NCBI GenBank assembly: GCA_965221735.1
Contig: OZ244910.1
Span: 2,728,001 to 2,792,000 of the forward strand
Direction of reading: 5' to 3'
From: UBA2991 sp965221735
Lineage (GTDB): Bacteria; Chloroflexota; Dehalococcoidia; Tepidiformales; Tepidiformaceae
DNA length: 64,000 bases
Below the pieces are notes generated by a model. It ran no database searches. It worked only from the letters and a program-made list of their open reading frames with translations, and was not told the DNA's origin. Of the stretch, positions 33,050-40,868 are shown in pieces; position 1 is the first letter of the stretch, and each line of letters opens with the position of its first letter. The position numbers and the translations under genes are program-made.

Positions 33050-35475
33050 CAGGCGGTGACGGCGGCGAGGGGGGCGGGCGTCTCGGACCAGACGACGCCC
33101 TTCGCGCGGAGAGCCTCGACGGCGGCGGGGTCGTAGCCGAGCTCGGCGAGGATGCTTGCGGCCTGCTCGCCGGCGAGGGGCCAGCCGCCGAGCTCGAGCC
33201 TGTTCTCGCTGAAGGCGGTGAGGGGACCGTAGCGCTCGTACTGGCCGAAGTTGGTGTTGTGGGCGGGGACGCGCAGGCCGTTGGCGGCGACGTGCTCGCT
33301 GCGGGCGATGAACTCGTGGACGGGTGCGGCGTCGGCGCGAACGCAGCCGAGGCCCTCGGTCGCAAGCAGCGCCTCCCACTCGTCCGCGGAGCGCCCGGCG
33401 AAGAGGCCGGCGAGCGTCTCCGCGAGCGCGTCGCCGTTGGCGGTACGGGCGTCGGGGGTGGCGAAGCGGGGGTCGGCGGCGAGGTCGGGGCGGCCGGTCA
33501 GCTCACAGAAGCGCTCCCACTCGGGCTGCGTGGCCAGGCCGAGGAAGACCCAGCCCTCGGCCGCTTCGTACAGCCGCCAGGTAGGACCGAGGCCATGGAG
33601 ATCGCGGTCGAGGGTGGGCCGGGGGGGCTTACCCTCGTAGGCGATGAAGTCGTCGGCGTTGGCCCAGGCGTTCGCCCCGAACATGTCGACGAATACCTCC
33701 TGCCCGTGGCCGAAGCGGCGGCGGGCATAGAGGCCGAGGAGGGAGGCGGAGGCGACGACGACGGACGTGTTGGGGTCCGGGTTGAGCTCGTTGGCGCGGA
33801 AGAACTTGCGCGCGATCTCCCGCAGCTCGGGGATGGACTCGCAGACGGGGGGCATGCCCTCGCCCATCTGCATGAGCGCGCCGCCGAGCCCGGCGCCGGG
33901 GATGGGGTGGGTGGAGGGGCGGTGAGCGCCGGGGCCGTTGCGGCCGTAGCCGTTGACGTAGACGTAGACGAGCTCGGGGCGGATGGCCTTGAGGGTCTCG
34001 TAGCCGATGCCGAGGCGCTCGGGCACGCCGGGACGGTAGTTGTGGATGATGATGTCGGTGGAGGCGGCGAGCGACTGGACGATCTCCTGGCCCTCGGGGC
34101 TCTTGAGGTCGAGGGCGATGCTCTCCTTGCTGCCGTTGCAGCGGGCGGCGCCGAGGGAGGCGATGCCCATGGCGCGGAAGGGGTCGCCGCCGATGGGCTC
34201 GACCTTGATGACGCGCGCGCCGAGGTCGGCGAGGAGGGCGGCGCCGAGGGGCGCGGCGATGACGGTCGCGAACTCGAGGACGGTAACGCCTTCCAGGGGC
34301 GGGCCCGAAGCGGGGGCGGGCAGGGAGGGGGCGGGGCGGGCGGCTTCGGCGAGAACCTCGGCGGTGTGCTCACCGGGCTCGGGGCCGGCTTCGCCGGCGG
34401 CGCCGGGGGTGGCGGTGAGGCGGGCGAGGGCGCCGAGCTGGCGCACCGCGCCAAGGGTGGGGTGCTCGCGCTCGACGACGTGGCCGTTGAGGACGAGGTC
34501 GGGGTCGTCGAGCGCCTGCTGCGTGCTCTGGAAGGGGGTGGCGGCGACGCCGCCGTGCTCGATGAAGGTCTCCATCCACTCGCCGGCGGTGCGTTCGAGC
34601 ATGCGCTCGAACATGCGGTCGCGGAGGCGCTCGCGGGCCTCCTCCGACCACTGCGCGGGGCTGCCCTCGTAGTCGGGGTCGGCGAAGATGTCGGCGAGGT
34701 CGACGGCGGCGAGGTAGTTGTCGAAGAGGTGGGCCATCAGGTTGCCGAACTGGAGCCAGCGGCCGTCCTTCGTCGGGAGGGCGTGGTAGTTGAGGGTGGG
34801 CATGACGGGCATGGCGAGGCCCGCGAATATCTCGGGGAAGCGATCGCCGAGCTGGGCGCGAAAGAGGCCGCCGAGGTCGTAGGCGAAGAGGCCCTGCAGG
34901 AGGCTGGTCTCGACGAGCTGGCCGCGTCCGCTTTCCTCGCGGGCCATGAGGGCGGCGAGGATGCCGTGGACGGCGGCCTGGGAGGTGGCGTGGGAGCCGG
35001 CCTGGACGGCGGGGTAGGCGGGGCCCTCGCGGTCGGCGAGGCCGCTGAAGGTGAGCATGCGTCCGAGACGGGCGGCGACGACGGCCTCGTAGCCGGGGTA
35101 GCCGGCGTAGGGGCCCTCCGCTCCAAAGCCGGTAATGGAGCAGTAGACGAGGGCGGGGTTGCGGGCCTTGAGCGTCGCATAGTCCGCGCCCAGCGCCTCC
35201 GCCCTGCCGGGGCGGCCGCTCGCCACGACGACGTCGGCGCCTTCGGCGAGGCGGGCGAGCGATTCGCGGCCGTCGCCGGTCTTCAGGTCGAGGACGGCGC
35301 TGCGCTTTCCCCGCAGCCACATGGGCGCGTTCGCGACGGAACGCCAGGGGTCGCCGCCGGGGCGTTCGACCTTGACGACGTCGGCGCCGAAGTCGGCGAG
35401 CACCATGGTGGCAATGCCACCGATGGGGCCTTCGCTGAGGTCGAGAACGCGGAGATCGTCGAGCAGTTCGGGCAT
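33049..35475 (-). CDS. Double-domain CaiB/BaiF CoA-transferase
   Basis: The 808 residues are two CaiB/BaiF (family III) CoA-transferase units in tandem. The first starts LRVLDLSEGPIGGIATMVLADFGADVVKVERPGGD and the second, near 400, VTVLEFATVIAAPLGAALLADLGARVIKVEPIGGD, each in pattern. A proline/alanine-rich linker joins them. The catalytic Asp of formyl-CoA transferase lies in a GP-x-RPGFD motif. The first unit has Glu (YPGYEAVV) and the second has no acid there (RPSTHPIPG). It may still transfer CoA by a variant route or may bind acyl-CoA only. Confidence 0.9.
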   Translation of the reverse strand: MPELLDDLRVLDLSEGPIGGIATMVLADFGADVVKVERPGGDPWRSVANAPMWLRGKRSAVLDLKTGDGRESLARLAEGADVVVASGRPGRAEALGADYATLKARNPALVYCSITGFGAEGPYAGYPGYEAVVAARLGRMLTFSGLADREGPAYPAVQAGSHATSQAAVHGILAALMAREESGRGQLVETSLLQGLFAYDLGGLFRAQLGDRFPEIFAGLAMPVMPTLNYHALPTKDGRWLQFGNLMAHLFDNYLAAVDLADIFADPDYEGSPAQWSEEARERLRDRMFERMLERTAGEWMETFIEHGGVAATPFQSTQQALDDPDLVLNGHVVEREHPTLGAVRQLGALARLTATPGAAGEAGPEPGEHTAEVLAEAARPAPSLPAPASGPPLEGVTVLEFATVIAAPLGAALLADLGARVIKVEPIGGDPFRAMGIASLGAARCNGSKESIALDLKSPEGQEIVQSLAASTDIIIHNYRPGVPERLGIGYETLKAIRPELVYVYVNGYGRNGPGAHRPSTHPIPGAGLGGALMQMGEGMPPVCESIPELREIARKFFRANELNPDPNTSVVVASASLLGLYARRRFGHGQEVFVDMFGANAWANADDFIAYEGKPPRPTLDRDLHGLGPTWRLYEAAEGWVFLGLATQPEWERFCELTGRPDLAADPRFATPDARTANGDALAETLAGLFAGRSADEWEALLATEGLGCVRADAAPVHEFIARSEHVAANGLRVPAHNTNFGQYERYGPLTAFSENRLELGGWPLAGEQAASILAELGYDPAAVEALRAKGVVWSETPAPLAAVTA

Positions 35476-35492
35476 GGCGACCGTCCGCGGGG

Positions 35493-35498
35493 ATGATA
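35493..35498 (-). promoter_or_regulatory. -10-like hexamer TATCAT
   Basis: TATCAT on the minus strand lies 17 bases before the ATG of the CaiB gene, which predicts a leader of about ten bases. Confidence 0.4.
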
Positions 35499-35503
35499 CG
35501 CCG

Positions 35504-36244
35504 CTAGGCGGGGGCGACGGTGCGGACCTCGCCGGCCTTCGAGTCGTCGCGGATGAAGTCGAGGACGGCTTCGGCGATGGCCTCGGGGGGCAGGATGCTA
35601 TCGGCGTGGCGCTCGATGGAGGGCGCGAGCCACGAAGCGGGGCGTTCGCCGTCGCCGGTCTTGCCCTGGAAGGCGGTGCGGACCATCCCGGGGGAGACCG
35701 CGTTGACGCGGATGTTGTCGCTCTCCGCGAAGGGAGCGCAGCTCTGGGTGAAGGACATGACGGCCTTCTTCGTGGCGGAGTACATGGGGTCGAAGGGGAG
35801 GTGGCTATCGCCGGCGACGGAGGCGGTGTTGACGATGACGCCGCCGCCCCGCTTGCGCATGGCGTGGATGGCCTCGCGCGTGCCCATCATCACCCCGGAC
35901 GTGTTGATGTGCGTCTCCTCGGCGATGCGCTCGAGGGGGGCGTCGGGCCAGTGGGGCTCACCGCTGGAGATGCCGGCGTTGTTGTAGACGATGTCGACGC
36001 CGCCGTAGGCGGCCTCGGCCTCGACGAAGAGGTTGCGGACACTCTCGGGGCTGGTGACGTCGCAGGCGACGAAGGTGGCAGAGCCATCGGCGCCGGTGAT
36101 CTCGCGCACGGTAGCGGCGCCGCCCGAGGCGTCGACATCGGCGACGACGACGCTGGCGCCCTCGGCCGCGAGGGCGATGGCGGTAGCGCGCCCGATGCCG
36201 GAAGCGGCTCCCGTAACGATGGCGACTTTCCCTTCGATCTCCAC
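35504..36244 (-). CDS. Short-chain dehydrogenase/reductase (SDR)
   Basis: The GTG at 36244 is preferred: AGAGGGGG lies six bases upstream. The in-frame ATG at 36268 is only three bases from a TAGAAT -10-like box and would be untranscribed. This gives 246 residues. TGAASGIGRA binds the cofactor, YNNAGISSG and ASVAGDSH follow, and YSATKKAV supplies Tyr and Lys. The C terminus lacks the usual DGG tail and has a short EAVLDFIRDDS end. It is a typical NAD(P) oxidoreductase of unknown substrate. Confidence 0.92.
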   Translation of the reverse strand: MEIEGKVAIVTGAASGIGRATAIALAAEGASVVVADVDASGGAATVREITGADGSATFVACDVTSPESVRNLFVEAEAAYGGVDIVYNNAGISSGEPHWPDAPLERIAEETHINTSGVMMGTREAIHAMRKRGGGVIVNTASVAGDSHLPFDPMYSATKKAVMSFTQSCAPFAESDNIRVNAVSPGMVRTAFQGKTGDGERPASWLAPSIERHADSILPPEAIAEAVLDFIRDDSKAGEVRTVAPA

Positions 36245-36271
36245 GATGAACCCCCTCTGTTGCGCCATGCG

Positions 36272-36277
36272 ATTCTA
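36272..36277 (-). promoter_or_regulatory. -10-like hexamer TAGAAT, decides the SDR start
   Basis: TAGAAT lies three bases before the first ATG and 27 before the GTG at 36244. A start site 6-8 bases downstream excludes the ATG. Confidence 0.45.
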
Positions 36278-36293
36278 GCGCGGCTGGGGGCGG

Positions 36294-37175
36294 TCAGGCG
36301 GGGAGGATGCCGGTCTCGCGCATGCGCTGGGCGAGGGCGGAGCGACCCAGGCCGACGTAGCGCTCCTCTTCCGTATCGAGGCCGTAGACGATGTCGTGCA
36401 GGCCCATGGTCCAGTAGTGGAACTCGACGCGCTCGTGGAAGCCGTCGCCGAGGGGGCGGTCGTAGAACCGGACGATGTCGTCGACGGCGTGCCAGCCGCC
36501 ATCGGCGAGGATGCCGGCGAAGTCGGCGGCGGGGTCGCGCAGGGCCGCGTCGCTGAAGTCGATGACGCCGGCGAGGCGGCCGTGGCGCTCGATGATGTGG
36601 TCGAACCAGAGGTCGTTGTGGACGAGGCGCGGGGGCGGGTCGAAGCCGTCCTGGACGTAGCGGGTGAAGCCGCTATCGACGGCTACGCGGAGGGTGGCCG
36701 AGAGGCGGGGGAAGACGCGCATGCGGACCTCTTCGAGCCAGTCACGGGGGTCGGGGACGTGCTTGGGGAGGGGGGCGCCGAGGGCCTCCGCGGCCTGTTC
36801 CGGGGGAAATTCGTGGAGGGCGGTGAGGAACCGGCCGATCTCGCGGGCGATGTTCCCGCCGCCGGGGCCGAAGAGGGTGACGCGCCGCAGGCCCTGCCCT
36901 TCGATGACGGGGTAGCCGGCGAAGGGGCGGCCATCCCACTCGCCCACCCACTCGGGGACGGGAACGGGGGCGGGGAGGTGCGGGGCGAGGAGGGGCAGGA
37001 GGCGCATCTCGCCTTCGAGGAGGCGGGCGTCGTTGGGGGTGCGGGGGAAGCGGAAGACGCGGTCGCCGTGGGCGAAGGTCCAGTGCGACCAGCCGTGCTC
37101 CAGGGGTCGGACGGGGGCCTCTTCGAGGTCGGGGAAGGTCTGGTGGATGGCTTCGGCGGCTTCGCGGGATTCCAT
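36294..37175 (-). CDS. Aminoglycoside-phosphotransferase-like kinase
   Basis: From the ATG at 37175 there are 293 residues. The kinase fold is shown by FRFPRTPNDARLLEGEM (ATP-site Glu), RLVHNDLWFDHIIERHG (catalytic loop with HND) and GVIDFSDAALRDPAADF (metal-binding Asp). Members phosphorylate small molecules such as homoserine, choline or antibiotics. Context does not reveal the substrate, and resistance should not be assumed. Confidence 0.88.
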   Translation of the reverse strand: MESREAAEAIHQTFPDLEEAPVRPLEHGWSHWTFAHGDRVFRFPRTPNDARLLEGEMRLLPLLAPHLPAPVPVPEWVGEWDGRPFAGYPVIEGQGLRRVTLFGPGGGNIAREIGRFLTALHEFPPEQAAEALGAPLPKHVPDPRDWLEEVRMRVFPRLSATLRVAVDSGFTRYVQDGFDPPPRLVHNDLWFDHIIERHGRLAGVIDFSDAALRDPAADFAGILADGGWHAVDDIVRFYDRPLGDGFHERVEFHYWTMGLHDIVYGLDTEEERYVGLGRSALAQRMRETGILPA

Positions 37176-37189
37176 GGGACTCGGGGTTC

Positions 37190-37196
37190 TAGAATA
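37190..37196. promoter_or_regulatory. Overlapping divergent -10 boxes (TAGAAT / TATTCT)
   Basis: The palindromic TTCTAGAA core puts TAGAAT on the plus strand (37190-37195), five bases before the coaE GTG. It puts TATTCT on the minus strand (37196-37191), fifteen bases before the phosphotransferase ATG. One symmetrical site may start both transcripts. The coaE message would then be leaderless. Confidence 0.55.
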
Positions 37197-37200
37197 CGGC

Positions 37201-37869
37201 GTGCCCCTCTTACTCGGCGTCACCGGCTCGATCGCGGCAGGCAAGAGCCTGCTCTGCACCCACCTCGCGGAGGCGCACGGGGCGGTTCACGTCGACGCCG
37301 ACCGCGAGGTGCACCGCATGTATGCACCGGACACGCCGGGGTTCGAGCGCGTGGTCGCGGAGTTCGGCGAGGAGATCGTGGGCGAGGACGGCGTCATCGA
37401 CCGGCGCGTGCTCGGGGGCATGGTGTTCGGGAAGCCGGAGCGGATGGAGGCGTTGCGCACGGCCATCGGGGATATCCCCGCCTACTTCATGGCGCTGCTC
37501 GAACGCTGGCGGGAGGAACTCTCGGAGGACGGCATCGGGGTGCTGGAGGCGGTGAACCTGCTCGAGCGGGACTACATGACGAAGGCGGACGCGGCCTGGC
37601 TGGTCGTGACGGCGGACGAGACGGCGATCACACGGCTGATGGAGACGCGCTCACTCTCGCGGGAGGAGGCAGAGCAACGGCTGGCCTCGGCGCGCGACTG
37701 GCGCGAACGCGCTCCCGCGACGGACCGCATCTTCCACAACGACGGGACGCAGGAGGCATACCTGGCGGCGGTCGACGAGGCGATCGCGGAGACGGTCGCG
37801 GCCCACCGCGCGGGCACGCTGGCGCGGCCGCGCTGGTACAGGACGCAGGAGTCAGGGGCGCAGGACTAG
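37201..37869 (+). CDS. coaE: Dephospho-CoA kinase-like protein
   Basis: The GTG at 37201 opens 222 residues that begin LLLGVTGSIAAGKSLLCTHL, a P-loop in the CoaE context, then HVDADREVHRMY. The C-terminal half has the LID pattern ITRLMETRSLSREEAEQRLAS and DRIFHNDGTQE. CoaE phosphorylates the 3'-OH of dephospho-CoA, the last step of CoA synthesis. The middle (LLERWREELSEDGIGVLEAVNLLERDY) is more diverged than usual but keeps the acidic ELL-like motif. Confidence 0.85.
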   Translation: MPLLLGVTGSIAAGKSLLCTHLAEAHGAVHVDADREVHRMYAPDTPGFERVVAEFGEEIVGEDGVIDRRVLGGMVFGKPERMEALRTAIGDIPAYFMALLERWREELSEDGIGVLEAVNLLERDYMTKADAAWLVVTADETAITRLMETRSLSREEAEQRLASARDWRERAPATDRIFHNDGTQEAYLAAVDEAIAETVAAHRAGTLARPRWYRTQESGAQD

Positions 37870-38444
37870 CCGAGGCGCTTGAGCAGGGGCTTGACGGCCT
37901 TGCCACGGTGGCCGAGGCGGGCGCGGTCGTCGTCGTCGAGCTCGGCGAGGGTCTTGCCGTTCAGGATCTGGGTGACGGCGTCGAGGCCGTAGCCGCCTTC
38001 GCCCCGTGGCTCCATGGGGATCTCGCACTCGATGATCGACATGGAGACGGCCACGTCCGCGTCGCCGGGGGTAGCGAGGGCGGCGGCGGCGCGGCCGACG
38101 GTGATGCGCTGGCCGACGGGCGTCTGGGCGAGGCGCTGGAGCAGGGCCTGGCAGCGGTCGGCATCGGGGAGGCCGGCGTGGAAGGTCTCGGTGAGGGCGC
38201 CGGGCTGGAGGTCCATGGGGTAGACCTCGATGCCGGCGCAGAGGGCGATGGCCATCTCGCCGGTGGCCTCGGCGCAGGCGCGGGCGCGGTGGGTGGCGCG
38301 GGCGGCGTAGTCGCCGCCGGGCGGGGAATCGGGGGGCGTGTCGGGATCGACGCACTCGACGGGGGCGTCGGCGAGGAGGGCGCGGAGGTCGGCGCGCTCG
38401 ACGGGGTCGGCGGAGGCGAGGACGAGGCGGGGCTGGTCAGTCAT
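37866..38444 (-). CDS. RdgB/HAM1-like protein with catalytic residues lost
   Basis: The 192 residues align along their length with non-canonical purine NTP pyrophosphatases. LVLASADPVERADLRALL corresponds to the SxxNxxK start, DYAARATHRARACAEATG to the NAxxKA helix, and GGYGLDAVTQI, GKTLAELDDDDRARLGHRGKA to the C-terminal motifs. The key lysine of the first motif is Glu, and the DDSGLEV metal site is LCAGIEV, with both Asp gone. It is therefore unlikely to hydrolyse ITP or dITP. It converges with coaE and overlaps it by four bases. Confidence 0.75.
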   Translation of the reverse strand: MTDQPRLVLASADPVERADLRALLADAPVECVDPDTPPDSPPGGDYAARATHRARACAEATGEMAIALCAGIEVYPMDLQPGALTETFHAGLPDADRCQALLQRLAQTPVGQRITVGRAAAALATPGDADVAVSMSIIECEIPMEPRGEGGYGLDAVTQILNGKTLAELDDDDRARLGHRGKAVKPLLKRLG

Positions 38445-38550
38445 GGGCGCATCGTGAGGGGGCGGCGGGGATCGCGCAACGGGCCCGCGCGGCAGGAGGG
38501 CTGACGCACCCTCGTTGACCGGTCATGCGCCGCGCGCCGATCATGGCCGG

Positions 38551-40422
38551 ATGGCGACGCGCGATCCGGGTCACGGGAACGGGGAGGCGACACCGGGGAG
38601 ACGAACCCGGCTCGCGAGGCGGGCCACCACGATCTCGCTCATCGTCCTGGCCGGCAGCCTGGGCGCGCTGGCGGTCCTGCTGCTGGATCGCCCGATGGCC
38701 GGAGAGGCGCCGCCGCCGCCGGTCGCCTCGACGACGGCGGCCACGGAAACGCAGGCGAGCGCGGAGGTGGAGACGACGCCCACGACGGCTCCCGCCGCAA
38801 CACCCGACGCAGCAGACACGCCCACCGCGACGGCCACGCCCGCCATGGCCGAGAAGGTGCGGTACTCGGGCGACCTGCCCGGGGAGCTCAGGGGGTCGGA
38901 GACGCTTGAGCCGGCCACGGACGGCAGGGACCTCACCTTCCTCTCCGGGGAGGAGGGGGAGTACCGGCTGGTGCGCCGTTACTACGTGCCGGTCGTGGCG
39001 ATGGGGACGGGCGTCGACGCGCTGACGCCGACGCAGGTGGATGACCTGGCGAGCGGCGCGATCACGGACTGGTCCGAGGTGGGGGGGATCGCCGGGCCGG
39101 TGCAGGCGTTCGCGATCGTGCGGGGGAGGGGATCGACAGTGATGCCCTTCGACCCGGTCGTCCCGGAGCGCGCCTTCGGGACGTACCGGGAGCTGCTGGA
39201 GGCGATGACGCTGGACTCCGGAGCGTGGGCGTTCGTGCCTGTCGAGGAGGTGGTCCCGACGGTGACGGCGGTCGCGGTGGGCGGGATCGACATCGTGCGG
39301 GGGCGCGGCGATCCGCGGGAGTGGCGGTACGTGGAGGCGGTGACGATCCTGCCCCTCACGGAGCAGGGGCGGACGACCGCGGAGGCGATCGTGGAGGAGC
39401 ACTCGGCGCCGCTGCCGGAGGCGGTGACCGTGGTCGCGACGGGCGACATCCTCCAGTCGCGCTGCTCGCTGACCCAGATCCGGGCGACGGGGGACTGGGG
39501 GGCGGCGCTGCGGGGGCCGGTGGGGGCGTACCTCGCCTCGGCGGACCTGACACTGGGCTCGGTCGACGGGAGCATCCAGGACATCGCGGAGCCGCTGGGC
39601 TGCTTCCCCCACGTGAACCTGAGCTCGCCACCGGAAGTGATCGAAGCGCTGACGCTGTCGGGCTTCGACGAGGTCACGGTCGCGACAAACCACGTGTTCG
39701 ACTGCGGGGCGGCACCGTGCGGGGCGGCCGCCTTCCTGCGCACGATCCAGCTGCTGGAACAGGCCGGGATCGCGGTTGTCGGCGGAGGGGAGAACCTCGA
39801 GGAAGCGCTCGCGCCGGCCATCTTCACGGTGGGGAACACGACCTTCGGGGTCCTCGGCTTTGACGACGTGGCGGCGTACTTCCTGGAAGCGGGGGAGAAC
39901 CGCCCGGGAACGGCGCCGCTCGACGACGACTACAGCGAGGAGAACGCCGCCGGGGAGCCGGCGTTCTTCAGGCCGGCCTCGGAGCTGGGCCTGGAGCGTT
40001 TCCGGGCGACGGTGCGGGCGCTGGCGGACGAGGTGGACGTGGTGATCGTGCAGGTGCAGACAGGAACGGAGGACACGCACGACCCGAGCCCGCGCAGCAT
40101 CAAGGCGCTGCGGGCGGCGGTGGAGGAGGGGGCGACGCTCGTGGTGGGGAACCAGGCGCACCACGTGCAGGCGATCGAGCCGGGCAGGGATGCGTTCATC
40201 GCCTATGCGCTGGGGAACTTCATCTACGACCAGACGCGGCTCGAGGGGCACACGCAGGGCTACCTGCTCGAAGCGACGTTCTGGGGGCCGCGCCTGGTGA
40301 ACCTGCGCTTCGCGCCGTACGTGATCGAGGACCTCTACCGGCCCGTGTTCGCCGAGGGCGAGGTGCGCGCGAAGATCCTCAACGATGTCTTCGAGGCGTC
40401 GAGACGGTTGGCCGAGCGCTAG
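38551..40422 (+). CDS. Membrane-anchored CapA-family protein
   Basis: From the ATG at 38551 there are 623 residues; a TTG at 38515 also opens the frame. An N-terminal membrane helix (TTISLIVLAGSLGALAVLLL) is followed by a Thr/Pro-rich linker and a PBP-like domain (about 100-300). From about 290 comes a PGA_cap (CapA) metallophosphatase-like domain: VVATGDILQSRCS, NVLSS-type strands, VTVATNHVFDCG, and GNQAHHVQAIE with ALGNFIYDQ. It acts outside the membrane. CapA proteins take part in poly-glutamate or other envelope polymer formation, but no capBC genes are here. Confidence 0.85.
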   Translation: MATRDPGHGNGEATPGRRTRLARRATTISLIVLAGSLGALAVLLLDRPMAGEAPPPPVASTTAATETQASAEVETTPTTAPAATPDAADTPTATATPAMAEKVRYSGDLPGELRGSETLEPATDGRDLTFLSGEEGEYRLVRRYYVPVVAMGTGVDALTPTQVDDLASGAITDWSEVGGIAGPVQAFAIVRGRGSTVMPFDPVVPERAFGTYRELLEAMTLDSGAWAFVPVEEVVPTVTAVAVGGIDIVRGRGDPREWRYVEAVTILPLTEQGRTTAEAIVEEHSAPLPEAVTVVATGDILQSRCSLTQIRATGDWGAALRGPVGAYLASADLTLGSVDGSIQDIAEPLGCFPHVNLSSPPEVIEALTLSGFDEVTVATNHVFDCGAAPCGAAAFLRTIQLLEQAGIAVVGGGENLEEALAPAIFTVGNTTFGVLGFDDVAAYFLEAGENRPGTAPLDDDYSEENAAGEPAFFRPASELGLERFRATVRALADEVDVVIVQVQTGTEDTHDPSPRSIKALRAAVEEGATLVVGNQAHHVQAIEPGRDAFIAYALGNFIYDQTRLEGHTQGYLLEATFWGPRLVNLRFAPYVIEDLYRPVFAEGEVRAKILNDVFEASRRLAER

Positions 40423-40463
40423 CGGGGGGCGGCTAGTGGCGGAATCGCGGAGAATCACCGGCC

Positions 40464-40865
40464 ATGCGCATCTTTTTCGACGTCGACGACACGATCATCA
40501 CGTGGGACGTGCGCCTGCGGCCGGGGGTGATCGAGGTGTTCGAGAAGCTGCGCGAAGAGGGACACGAGGTGTACCTCTGGAGCGGGAACGGGCCGCGCTG
40601 GGAGATCGTGCGGCGCTTCGATCTGCACGAGCACATCATCGACTGCTACTGGAAGCCCCTCTACCGGCACCACGAGCGGCTGGAGGAGGTGGGCGTGCCG
40701 TTCACGCCGGACTACGTGATCGACGACCACCAGGAGGTCATTGACGCGTTTCCGGGCGTGCGCATCGCCCCGCCGAGCTACCCGCTGGAGAAGGACAACG
40801 AGCTGTGGCGCGTGTACGACGCGATCCAGGAGTACGTCGCGAACGTGAACGGCGCCGCCGAGTAG
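40464..40865 (+). CDS. Small HAD-superfamily phosphatase
   Basis: The 133-residue protein begins MRIFFDVDDTIITWD, the D-x-D-x-T nucleophile motif of HAD enzymes. LWSGNGPRWEIVRRF holds the motif II Ser, Lys is in YWKPLY, and DYVIDDHQEVID is the acidic motif IV. There is no large cap domain. The substrate is unknown. Confidence 0.88.
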   Translation: MRIFFDVDDTIITWDVRLRPGVIEVFEKLREEGHEVYLWSGNGPRWEIVRRFDLHEHIIDCYWKPLYRHHERLEEVGVPFTPDYVIDDHQEVIDAFPGVRIAPPSYPLEKDNELWRVYDAIQEYVANVNGAAE

Positions 40866-40868
40866 GCG

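Noticed and set aside
33007..35496. 829-codon plus-strand open frame, Gly/Ala/Glu-rich.
   Set aside because: It mirrors the double CaiB gene; the minus-strand protein has full family motifs and this one has none.
36294..37175. Antibiotic resistance role for the phosphotransferase gene.
   Set aside because: The fold is shared by many small-molecule kinases and nothing in the sequence or neighbours points to an antibiotic.
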